Source: Methylococcus sp. Mc7 (lineage in GTDB: Bacteria > Pseudomonadota > Gammaproteobacteria > Methylococcales > Methylococcaceae). Taken from it: 64,000 nucleotides of DNA. Each line of letters begins with the position of its first letter. The stretch's first letter is position 1. The stretch lies in contig NZ_CP079095.1 of assembly GCF_019285515.1 (NCBI RefSeq), positions 1,240,001 through 1,304,000 on the forward strand, written 5' to 3'. Made by a program: the position numbers and the translations under genes. This document shows positions 35,313 through 43,232 of this stretch, piece by piece. Under the pieces are notes generated by a model. The model was not told where the DNA came from, made no database searches, and worked only from the letters and a program-made list of their open reading frames with translations.

Positions 35313-38098
35313 AATCCGCTCTCCGTTCTTGTCAATGCCTGGTCATACCAGAGCAGCAGCTTCTCGTCTTCCTGCAGTGCCTCGTCGGGGATCTTCTGGG
35401 CCACTTTGATGATGGTCTGGTAGTCCTTCCTGCCCCAGGCCGCCTTGAAGGCGGCGCGCAGCACCTCCAGTCTGAATTCCTTGAGTCGCCGCCCGGTGGC
35501 CGCTAGGTAGGTATCGAACTCCTTCAGCAGCACCTTCTCGCGCTTCTTCTCCAGGTCCTGCGCCTTGTTCGGGTCGGGCACGTACCAGCGATCCTTGGCT
35601 TTGGCGATCAGGCGCGGATCGTTCTTCTCCAGTCCACGCAGGTCCTTGTGATTGGTGGAGAGGTAGCTGTGGATCTGACTGGGCACGTCGCCGTTGCCGT
35701 CGTACCGAATGAAGTTGTCCTCCAGCAGAGCTGCCAACTCGGGCTTGCTCTCGTGCTTTTTCCAACCGGCGCCGAGCTGAGTGATGAACTCGGGATGCAG
35801 CTCCTGGTAGGTCGAAGGACGTCGCTTGAGGAAGTCAGACAGCCAATCGATGGCGCTACGCTCGTCGGAGACGAACAGCTCCATCTGCGGCGCCTGCGCC
35901 ATCTGTGCGCGTTTCTTGTCGTATTCGGCAACCTGCTCGGGAAGGAACATCATGCCGTCGCGCTCGGGAAAGCGGCTCCGCAGCCCGCTCAGAAACTCGT
36001 CACTGGAGAGCGGCACCGGTGCGTCGTGGCGCACGAACCAAGCCACGAGCCGGTCATAGATGCGCCGCGGATCGCGTTCGACGATGAACTCCAACTCGCC
36101 GTTCTTGGCTTTGGTCACCGAAAGCTGCTTGAGGTGTGTTTGCACGAAGTCCCACGCGGATTCCGGCGTCGCGCCGCGTTCTGCAAAGCGCTGCTCCAGC
36201 CCTCCGTTGGGCTTGTACGCGGAGATCACCAGGTCCTGCTTAACGGCTGTCGTGGACGTCACCTGCCGATAGCTACCTTGCACCTTGTCCAGCGCCGTCA
36301 CTTCCGCCACAACAAAACCCGCCTGCTGCAGGGCCACCTGAATCGCGTTCCAGACGGAGGCCTTGCTATTGGAGAACACCACGGTCATCCAGCGGCCGGG
36401 CTTGAGTACGCGGTGGTATTCCGCGAAGCAGCGCTGCATCAGGTGCTGGTATTCCGGCAGCGCCTTGTTCTTGAAGCGGTCGATGATGGCTTCAGGCTGG
36501 GCATCCGTGGTCACGCCGTGCCAGGATTCGACCAAAAAGTTCAGGTCAGCGTAGTAGATGTTTTCGCCGAAGGGTGGGTCGGTGAAGATGTAATCGACCG
36601 AAGCATCAGGCAGTGGCAGCCGGACGGCAGTGCCGGTGTTGATCGCCGTTCCGCCAGCGCCGACTTTCAAGTTGCGGAAGGCCTTGACCAGCCGATCCAG
36701 CTTTCCGCCCAAGTTGTACCAAGGGCTGCACTCCGCGTGCTGCGAGGCGACATAGTAGACGCCGGTCAACTGGCGATTGACTTGTGACCCGCCCGGCCGA
36801 CCTTGCTGAATGGGTTGGTAGCGGTTCAGCACCGATAAGCCCCAAATCGCCTGCTCCACCATGAACAGCAGAAACGCCCGGATGCGCGCATCCGGGTGCG
36901 CGCGGGCCTTCTTCCACAGCTTGCCCATGGCCTGCGCGGCGCGGGGTAGGAAGAAGTGGTGGACATGGGTGAATCCCTTGGGCGCAATTCGCGACCCGTG
37001 GTACATGTCTTCAATGGGAAATCGATTGGTCGGTACAGCAGCCGGTAGAGGCATCGATCCGATCTTGGCGATCATGGCCAGATCTTGGGGATCTGGCGCC
37101 TTCTCATAGCGTGTCTTCCCAACCGTGTAGATGACCAGGGACGGCTTGAACTTCACCCTTTGCCACGGCTCGCCGGTGGCCGGATCGAGTCGGTTCTCCA
37201 GCACCCGCTCCAAACGATCCTTGTTGAGTTCAGCACTACAATGGGGACACGGGAAGGTGTCATGAACCCGCTTGCTGTCCTGGTCGAGGGCTTCATCAAG
37301 GAAGTTGACCTCGCCCGCGCATTCCGGGCAGGTGAAGACTTCGCTCCAAACGGTGTACTCGATTCGCCCCTTGGTCTTGCCATCGGTGTGCAGGGTCTCG
37401 TACATCCAGCCGATTTCCTGCTCGATCTCCTTGAGCAGTTGGCCGCCCGCCTTGGCGAAGGCGTCCACGTCGAACGGCAGGTTGTAATTGGCCGCAATGA
37501 AGGTGGCCGCCGGCGACAGGTCGTTGAGGACGACGCGGCGCGCTCCCCATCTGGGCGCCGGCTTGCCTTCCTTTTTCCAAAACATCTCCAGCTCATGCCG
37601 ATACGCCGCAGGCGCGGAAGCGCACCACTGCGCGGCAACGCCCGTCATACCTGATCCCGCGAAGCCATCGAGCACGATGTCACCCGGCTGCGTGTAGTGC
37701 AGGATCGATGGCACGATCGCCAGGTGCGGCACCTTGGTGTGGTAGGAATGCGCCTTGTAGATCGGATCGGTCTTGCCCACCGATACGTCGATGGCCAACG
37801 GCTCGCGGCTGTACTTGGCCGAAGGGTCATAGGGCTTGCCGTAGTGCTTGACGAAGTCGGTCAGCCACGGGTTCGGGCAGGCGGTGTAGTACGGCGGATC
37901 GGACATGGCGAGGATCGCCTCATCCGTCCCCTGCGGGAAGCCTTCCTGCTTCCGGAATTCCGGGTCCTTCAGCTTCTCGGCGAGCAGCCTCAGAAAGTGC
38001 TCGCGGCGCGCATGGTCACTCGGAAATGTCTGGCCAAGGCATTCGACAAGAAGTTCTAAGTTCGGAGTTCTGAGTTCGGAGTTGAACAGGTCGTTCAT
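35309..38098 (-). CDS. pglXI: BREX type 3 adenine-specific DNA methyltransferase PglXI (DUF1156)
   Basis: A 929-residue DUF1156-type methylase expected to mark host DNA. Motif IV SDPPYYTACPNPW sits at 66-78, and motif I DGFAGSGMTGVA at 144-155. A zinc-ribbon-like pair (FTCPECAGEV, CPHCSAEL) follows, and a second catalytic-like block YIFTDPPFGENIYYADLNF lies mid-protein. The C-terminal third is helical. Start ATG at 38098. Codons about 6-15 (NSELRTPNLE) are encoded by the adjacent heptad array, which has run into the gene without breaking the frame. The stop overlaps the ATPase start. None of the 75-bp repeats lie in it. Confidence 0.93.
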   Translation of the reverse strand: MNDLFNSELRTPNLELLVECLGQTFPSDHARREHFLRLLAEKLKDPEFRKQEGFPQGTDEAILAMSDPPYYTACPNPWLTDFVKHYGKPYDPSAKYSREPLAIDVSVGKTDPIYKAHSYHTKVPHLAIVPSILHYTQPGDIVLDGFAGSGMTGVAAQWCASAPAAYRHELEMFWKKEGKPAPRWGARRVVLNDLSPAATFIAANYNLPFDVDAFAKAGGQLLKEIEQEIGWMYETLHTDGKTKGRIEYTVWSEVFTCPECAGEVNFLDEALDQDSKRVHDTFPCPHCSAELNKDRLERVLENRLDPATGEPWQRVKFKPSLVIYTVGKTRYEKAPDPQDLAMIAKIGSMPLPAAVPTNRFPIEDMYHGSRIAPKGFTHVHHFFLPRAAQAMGKLWKKARAHPDARIRAFLLFMVEQAIWGLSVLNRYQPIQQGRPGGSQVNRQLTGVYYVASQHAECSPWYNLGGKLDRLVKAFRNLKVGAGGTAINTGTAVRLPLPDASVDYIFTDPPFGENIYYADLNFLVESWHGVTTDAQPEAIIDRFKNKALPEYQHLMQRCFAEYHRVLKPGRWMTVVFSNSKASVWNAIQVALQQAGFVVAEVTALDKVQGSYRQVTSTTAVKQDLVISAYKPNGGLEQRFAERGATPESAWDFVQTHLKQLSVTKAKNGELEFIVERDPRRIYDRLVAWFVRHDAPVPLSSDEFLSGLRSRFPERDGMMFLPEQVAEYDKKRAQMAQAPQMELFVSDERSAIDWLSDFLKRRPSTYQELHPEFITQLGAGWKKHESKPELAALLEDNFIRYDGNGDVPSQIHSYLSTNHKDLRGLEKNDPRLIAKAKDRWYVPDPNKAQDLEKKREKVLLKEFDTYLAATGRRLKEFRLEVLRAAFKAAWGRKDYQTIIKVAQKIPDEALQEDEKLLLWYDQALTRTESGL

Positions 38099-38164
38099 TT
38101 CTTTGGGTTCTGAGTTCGGAGTTCGGAGTTCTGAGTTCTAAGTTTTGGGTGTGGAGTTCTGAGT
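38051..38164. repeat. Heptad array, left (GAGTTC[TG] type)
   Basis: Degenerate 7-base units (GAGTTCT, GAGTTCG) run across 38051-38164, interrupted by about 23 bases containing the pglXI start. It supplies codons 6-15 of PglXI and the last codons plus stop of the four-helix-bundle gene. It is the inverse orientation of the array at 38575-38636. Confidence 0.85.
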
Positions 38165-38557
38165 CATTCGGGCATACCGGGCACCCTGGCGTTCGGCTCG
38201 TGACAGGTAGGCGATCAGTCCAGCGAGCATTCTTGAGATTTCTTCGCAGCGGGCAAGGCAGCGTTGAAACTGTAATTGGTCGATATGGCCTGCGTCCAAA
38301 GCGACATAGCATTGCGCTTGCAGCTCGGATGCAGAACCTTTGGCCACCCAGAGAAACTGAACGAATTCCCTGTTGCCGCCACGTCCGAAGCCTTCGGCGA
38401 TATTCGACATGATGGAAACGGCCGCCCGACGCATCTGGTCGATCAAACCGAAATCGCGTGAAAAACCACCCGCCGATGTCAGCACATAGATTTCCTTCGT
38501 CAGCTCTCGTGCTCGACGCCAAGCCTCAATATCTTCAAACCGCTCGAATCGCGCCAT
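38138..38557 (-). CDS. Four-helix-bundle protein (S23 / 23S rRNA intervening-sequence family)
   Basis: A 139-residue helical protein of the S23/IVP four-helix-bundle family. It opens RFEDIEAWRRARELTKEIY, has FGLIDQMRRAAVSIMSNIAEGFGRGG as the family core, and then FVQFLWVAKGSASELQAQ. ATG at 38557 is preferred because the earlier ATG at 38581 lies in the flanking array. The final residues (TQNSTPKT) and the stop are array sequence. It stands between the toxin-antitoxin pair and pglXI and is bounded by inverted heptad arrays, like a small mobile cassette. Such proteins are small basic nucleic-acid-associated bundles of largely unknown function. Confidence 0.85.
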   Translation of the reverse strand: MARFERFEDIEAWRRARELTKEIYVLTSAGGFSRDFGLIDQMRRAAVSIMSNIAEGFGRGGNREFVQFLWVAKGSASELQAQCYVALDAGHIDQLQFQRCLARCEEISRMLAGLIAYLSRAERQGARYARMTQNSTPKT

Positions 38558-38574
38558 CACCCACCCCACCATCC

Positions 38575-38636
38575 AACTCAAAACTCCGAACTCCGAACTC
38601 AGAACTCAGAACTCAGAACTCAGAACTCAGAACTCC
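38575..38636. repeat. Heptad array, right (AGAACTC type)
   Basis: About eight copies of a 7-base unit (AACTCCG, then AACTCAG) in near-perfect tandem. It is the reverse complement of the left array and supplies the TGA stop of the PIN toxin gene. Confidence 0.88.
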
Positions 38637-39121
38637 CAAGGGTTAAAGACCTGCAGACCGGCAAACTGGAAATCCGCCGCATTGCGGGTGACGAGCGTCA
38701 ATCCGTGTTCGACGGCGGTAGCGGCGAGCAGGCTGTCGATGGTGGGCAACGGGCGGCCGGCCGCACCGCACAAGCGGCCCCAGCACTCGGCGACAGCAAG
38801 GTTCACCGGCAACAACTGCGAACCCAGCCAAGGGAACAGCGTGCCTTCCAGCCAGTCAGTCAGACGGTGTTGCTGTGCCGGGTCAGTCAGGCGCGCGATG
38901 CCGCGACGGATTTCGCCAATCGTAAGTACGCTGAGATACAGCTTGTCATCGCTGACCTGCTCGAACCATCGCAATACACGCGGTTCGGGCTGTTTGCGGC
39001 GTAGTTCCGATACGATGTTGGTATCGAGTAAAAATCCCCCGCCGTTGCTCACCACGTCCCTGGGGTTCGCCCTGCGAGCCGCTCTCCGCGCGTCCCAGTC
39101 CGCTCCCGGCGGACTGGTCAC
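38627..39121 (-). CDS. PIN-domain toxin (VapC/FitB-like) with repeat-derived N-terminus
   Basis: A 164-residue PIN-domain ribonuclease toxin. The core begins FLLDTNIVSELRRKQPEP with the first catalytic Asp. TIGEIRRGIARL carries the conserved Glu, and PTIDSLLAATAVEHGLTLVTRNAADF holds the remaining acidic residues. The first 25 residues (TSPPGADWDARRAARRANP...) come from a 75-bp repeat; GTG codons at 39055 and 39052 are alternative starts that would give a normal-length toxin. The annotated GTG at 39121 overlaps the antitoxin stop. The TGA stop lies in the heptad array. Confidence 0.88.
   Translation of the reverse strand: MTSPPGADWDARRAARRANPRDVVSNGGGFLLDTNIVSELRRKQPEPRVLRWFEQVSDDKLYLSVLTIGEIRRGIARLTDPAQQHRLTDWLEGTLFPWLGSQLLPVNLAVAECWGRLCGAAGRPLPTIDSLLAATAVEHGLTLVTRNAADFQFAGLQVFNPWEF
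39046..39119 (-). repeat. BREX-island palindromic repeat, copy 10 (PIN toxin N-terminus)
   Basis: Forward, right after the toxin's GTG start; peptide SPPGADWDARRAARRANP. Its TGACC edge coincides with the antitoxin stop, as in copy 6. First stem CAGTCCGC/GCGGACTG. Confidence 0.85.
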
Positions 39122-39366
39122 AGGTCGACTTCCCGCGTCATCGATTGCTCGCGGGTCAGGTCGATGTCCACATCCATCAATGGTGAACTGCGGATGAGTT
39201 CCACGAAACTCGGTTTCGGGTGGACCAAACGGCGGTAGTCCTCCATGGACAGCACCACCACCGCCGGCTCACCGCGTAAGGTAATTTCTTGCGGTTCGTG
39301 CTCCATCGCCAGCCGCACGACTTCACTCAAACGCGCTTTGGCGTCTTGCAATGCCCATTCACGCAT
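39118..39366 (-). CDS. Phd/YefM-type antitoxin
   Basis: An 82-residue antitoxin. MREWALQDAKARLSEVVRLA is the Phd/YefM DNA-binding opening, followed by ITLRGEPAVVVLSMEDYRRL, the family's central block, and a charged C-terminus that would cover the PIN active site. ATG at 39366 has GGAGG upstream. It lies between brxC and the toxin, in the same direction as the BREX genes, and may autorepress its own promoter in 39367-39421. Confidence 0.9.
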   Translation of the reverse strand: MREWALQDAKARLSEVVRLAMEHEPQEITLRGEPAVVVLSMEDYRRLVHPKPSFVELIRSSPLMDVDIDLTREQSMTREVDL

Positions 39367-39421
39367 GGAAACCTCCACAAACAGACTAGTCAGTCTGGTC
39401 ATTTTAAGCCAGAAAAATATT

Positions 39422-42400
39422 TCACTCCACGACGAACCGCAGTTTGGTCGCATCCTTGCCCTTGCAGCGCTCATTCATGAACGACTCGAAGCGCTTGCGT
39501 AGATCCTCGGGTGTAGCGGGCGATCCGCCGGTGAGCAGCGCCTTCTTGATGTCGTCGCCCGTGACTACGATCTTTTCGAGGCCAGATAGCGCCTCTTGCA
39601 CGGCCGCGACGAACTCGGGCGTGACCGGATCAGGCAAGGACTTCGATGCAAGGAAGCCCTTGATCAGGTCGCGCTGCGTGGCCTTGAGCAGCTCGAAGTT
39701 GGCCTGAATGATTGGGTCGTCCAGGTTGTCGAGGAGCGTCTGTTGCCAACCTTGGACCAAGCGGTCGAGCTCGTCGGAAAGTAGCCGAAGGACGTTGGCC
39801 GCCGGCAGCAGGTCGCCCTGCTCGTTGGCGGGGCGGAAGCTACAGTGCGGGCAAACGGGGCTTGAGGCCAGCTCGGACTCGACCAGGGACGCGCAGCTCT
39901 TGAGCTTGTCCAGCTTGTCTTCGTAGGCGGTGAGCTGGCCGGTGGGCATGAGGGAGATGCCGGCCAGGGCGCGCAGCGTGGTGATGCGCGGGTCCTTGCG
40001 CAGGGCGGACTTAGTCTTGTCTTCCGCCACGCCGAGCCGGGCCTTGCTGTGTTGCGCCACGTAGGCGGTGATGTAGTCCTTCTTCAGCGTGGCCAGGCGC
40101 TGGCGATACTCGGCGGCATGCTGCGCACTGCGGTCCTCGGCGAGTTTGTCGAGGATGTCTTTGCGGGTAGCTTGTGCCTGCTGCACCCAGGCATGGTCGG
40201 TGGCGAGCACCATCTCGGCCTGCGACAGGTACGCCGCCGTGGTACCCAGCTCGGCCACCAGGTCGCGTAACTTCTCCACGGAGGACAGGACCTCGAGGTT
40301 CTTCTTCTGGGCATCGATGTCGTCCTGGGTGATACGCAGATTCTTGAGCTTGCCGACGGTGTTGTAGGGTGACAGCCCTTCCAGGAAGCCCTTGAGCGGT
40401 TCCAGCCGCGTGCGCCACAAGTTCGCCGGGAGCGAACTTGGACCGCCGGAGGCGGGCCCGGAGGGCGAATCCCAAGGATGGGATGAGCAATCGCGCAGCT
40501 CTTCTTCGCGCAGCAGGGATTGGCCCCAGAAGCTGAGGCGGTTCTGCATGTCGGTGCCGACCGTGAGCACGCGCTGCACCTGCTTGGCCACGGCATCCAG
40601 CAGTTCCTTGACCGGCTCTTCCTTGCCTTGCGTCGCCATCTGGGCAAGGCCAGACGGCAGGCCCAGCAACTCGAACAGCGAGCGCAGGACGGCGACATTG
40701 ATTTCCTTGGGCGCCTCGACGTGCTTGAACTGCCTGAGCTCGTCCATGGCGCGTTCGACCAGCAGGGTCATCTTGCCGGAGTCGATCTTGTCGCCGGTGA
40801 TGGCCAGCACGATGTCGCCCGAGTAGACCAGGCTGCCCAGCACCGCCACGAGCAGGTCGGGTTCCAGGCGGAAGCGCACGGGCGCGAAGTATTCGACGTC
40901 AGTGGCACCGCTGATGAGCTCGCTGCGATTGAGCACCTGCCCGTGGCCTTTGGCCTTGAGCCGGTTGAGCACTTCCTGGGCGTACCTGGAGCGCGTCGGC
41001 TCGATGCGGTCGCCGTCCAGCATCTCCAGCGCATCCAGGATGGCGATGGCGTCCTTGGTGCGCGTTCCCCCCGCCAGCGCCTTCAGGGCGTTGGTGATGA
41101 GCTGCTTGCGGTTGGACTCGGTGACCAGGACCGAGAAGGTCGGATATTCCGGCGCCAGATCCGCGAAGTGTGTACCGAGGGCCAAACCTGAGGTGACGTT
41201 GACGATGTCGCGGAAGTTGGCGCGCTCGTCCGGCCCAAGCCGCAGCTTGTCGCGCATCGACACGCCCTTGGCCCATTCCTGCAGGGTCTTGGTCTTGCCC
41301 TGGTAGGTGACCTCGAAGGCGGTCATCTGCTTGTCCTGCAGCCACTTACTCATGTCGCTTAAGGCGCGCTTGGCCTTGTCCAGGTAGACGGCCTTGGCCG
41401 CGCCGCTGGCCGTGGAAGCAAGCTCCTGGGCAGCGGCGTAGAACGCGAGATGGCGCTTGATGGCGTCGTCCAGCCCCTTCAACCGGAAGAACACCTCGTC
41501 CGTCTTGTTGTCGTCGCGGAAACGGGGCGGCTCGAACGGCTGGATGAAGTAGATGTAGAAGTCGCGCTCGGGCTGGGCGGTCGGCCGATCGTTGGGCGCC
41601 CCGAGGAAGAGGTAGCCGTTGCGCTCCACGCGGCGCTCCTGCCACTCGACCTGGTGCTGCCAGATCTTGTAGCCGGTGACGTAGGCATGCTCATCGGTGC
41701 ATTCCATGAGCTGCATGAGCGCGCTGTAGTAGGCGCGATCCAGGGCGTCGTCGGACAGCGCCTCGGCGCGCTTCTCGATTTGGGCGTCGTAGTCGACGTC
41801 CTTCTTGAGATCGAGGTAGTACTGCTCGGTGTCCGGCGCCTTGGAGATGAACTGGCCGTTGACCGTCTTGACGATCTCACGCAGGGTCGTCTGCACGGCG
41901 GTCAGCAGGTCGTCGGAGGGCTCACCGCCCATGTCCTCGATGCCGGGTTGGTACAGGCAAAGCGTGTCGCGCAGTTCCTCGGCCGTTGGGCCAACCGGCA
42001 CGTAGATGTCGCCACCGGTGGTCAGGCGGTGTACGGACAGCCCCTTGATTACCCGCATGGCCATCGCCTTGTAGGGCGGCCGGGTGAAGGCCTTTTGCAC
42101 GCGCTCGCCAAGCACCTCGGCCACCTTCAGCACCGGGCCGATGTTCGGGTCCGAGCGGAGCACCGAGTTGGAGGTGACCGTCTCCCAGAACTTGTCGAAG
42201 CCGATCAGGCCGGGGCGATCGGTTGGTACATCGTCGCCCAGGAGTGCCTGGATCTGGTCGCGCAAGGTGACCAGCGCGCCGCGCTTTTCGGTGAAGATCA
42301 GTCGCTCGAAGGTGCCGATGTAGTCCGGGTGGACGGGGAACAGGCGGACGTACTCATCCATCCGCTCGTTCATGTTGCTGTAGAACTTGGCGAAGGGCGT

Positions 42401-43219
42401 GAGGTAGGTGCGGATCTTGTGCTGCTGGTCGGCCGACTTCTTGAGCAGGCGCTCCGCCACGACAAAGCTCACGTCCTGGCGGGCCAGCAAGACCTGGGTG
42501 AAGCGCTCGTTCACGCGGCGCAGGCTGTCGGCGACGTGCTGGAAGCGGCTGCTATCGAAGATGGCCTCCTGCACGCCGGCCACGAAGCGGAAACGCAGAT
42601 GCTTGGTGACCTCGCCGATCTCGCGCAGGAAGGACAGATCCAGCACCAGATCATGGTCCTTGCGGGAGCGCAGGTATTCGAGAAACTCGTCGACGACGAG
42701 GAGGACGCCGTGGTTGGCGTGAACCTCGTCGAACGCGGCCATCATCTCCTCGAAGGCGGCCTTGTTGTTGACCACCTTGTCGGCCGGCGGGAACGAGTAG
42801 CTGACGCCCTGGTTCTCCAGGAAGATCTCGAGCTCCTGCGTGATGATGTCGCGCAGGGACATCTGGCTGGAGATCTCGATACGGTGCACCTTGAACTTGC
42901 CGGCGATCGAACCTGCGGCATCCGCGACCTTGGGATGGCGGAGCATGGGGACGTAGGCGGCGTCCTCGGCGATCAGCGACAGCACGGACATCAAGTGCGA
43001 CTTACCGGTGCCGTAGTTGCCGACCACGAGCACACCTTTGTGATCGACCGATTCGTCGAACGAGAGCTGCGGGATCATCTGCCTTGTGATCCGCTCGGCC
43101 ATGTCGTCGGAAATGACGTAGGTGGCGACGAGCTTCTTTGCCTCGTCGGGCCGGTTGGCGTCGAGCAGCTGAATGACCGACTCGATCGGCTCGAACTGAA
43201 TGAGATCCCCGTAGCGCAT
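39422..43219 (-). CDS. brxC: BREX ATPase BrxC with one in-frame repeat
   Basis: A 1265-residue P-loop ATPase (PglY/BrxC, DUF6079-type). Walker A GNYGTGKS at 67-74 and Walker B LLVVDE at 173-178 are clear; SVLSLIAEDA and SSQMSLRDIITQELE lie between. The C-terminal third is helical and has CPHCSFRPANEQGDLLPA, a possible zinc site. Residues about 911-935 come from an inverted 75-bp repeat. ATG at 43219 is preceded by GGGGAGAAACGC. It follows brxF by 13 bases. BrxC is thought to act as the motor or scaffold of BREX. Confidence 0.93.
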   Translation of the reverse strand: MRYGDLIQFEPIESVIQLLDANRPDEAKKLVATYVISDDMAERITRQMIPQLSFDESVDHKGVLVVGNYGTGKSHLMSVLSLIAEDAAYVPMLRHPKVADAAGSIAGKFKVHRIEISSQMSLRDIITQELEIFLENQGVSYSFPPADKVVNNKAAFEEMMAAFDEVHANHGVLLVVDEFLEYLRSRKDHDLVLDLSFLREIGEVTKHLRFRFVAGVQEAIFDSSRFQHVADSLRRVNERFTQVLLARQDVSFVVAERLLKKSADQQHKIRTYLTPFAKFYSNMNERMDEYVRLFPVHPDYIGTFERLIFTEKRGALVTLRDQIQALLGDDVPTDRPGLIGFDKFWETVTSNSVLRSDPNIGPVLKVAEVLGERVQKAFTRPPYKAMAMRVIKGLSVHRLTTGGDIYVPVGPTAEELRDTLCLYQPGIEDMGGEPSDDLLTAVQTTLREIVKTVNGQFISKAPDTEQYYLDLKKDVDYDAQIEKRAEALSDDALDRAYYSALMQLMECTDEHAYVTGYKIWQHQVEWQERRVERNGYLFLGAPNDRPTAQPERDFYIYFIQPFEPPRFRDDNKTDEVFFRLKGLDDAIKRHLAFYAAAQELASTASGAAKAVYLDKAKRALSDMSKWLQDKQMTAFEVTYQGKTKTLQEWAKGVSMRDKLRLGPDERANFRDIVNVTSGLALGTHFADLAPEYPTFSVLVTESNRKQLITNALKALAGGTRTKDAIAILDALEMLDGDRIEPTRSRYAQEVLNRLKAKGHGQVLNRSELISGATDVEYFAPVRFRLEPDLLVAVLGSLVYSGDIVLAITGDKIDSGKMTLLVERAMDELRQFKHVEAPKEINVAVLRSLFELLGLPSGLAQMATQGKEEPVKELLDAVAKQVQRVLTVGTDMQNRLSFWGQSLLREEELRDCSSHPWDSPSGPASGGPSSLPANLWRTRLEPLKGFLEGLSPYNTVGKLKNLRITQDDIDAQKKNLEVLSSVEKLRDLVAELGTTAAYLSQAEMVLATDHAWVQQAQATRKDILDKLAEDRSAQHAAEYRQRLATLKKDYITAYVAQHSKARLGVAEDKTKSALRKDPRITTLRALAGISLMPTGQLTAYEDKLDKLKSCASLVESELASSPVCPHCSFRPANEQGDLLPAANVLRLLSDELDRLVQGWQQTLLDNLDDPIIQANFELLKATQRDLIKGFLASKSLPDPVTPEFVAAVQEALSGLEKIVVTGDDIKKALLTGGSPATPEDLRKRFESFMNERCKGKDATKLRFVVE
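40416..40489 (+). repeat. BREX-island palindromic repeat, copy 11 (in brxC, inverted)
   Basis: Reverse relative to the gene; peptide SSHPWDSPSGPASGGPSSL. Stems CAAGTTCGC/GCGAACTTG and ATCCC/GGGAT. Confidence 0.88.
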
Positions 43220-43232
43220 GCGTTTCTCCCCT

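Noticed and set aside
38051-38636. Heptad arrays as a CRISPR or origin iteron set
   Set aside because: Seven-base tandem units without spacers; no replication gene nearby.
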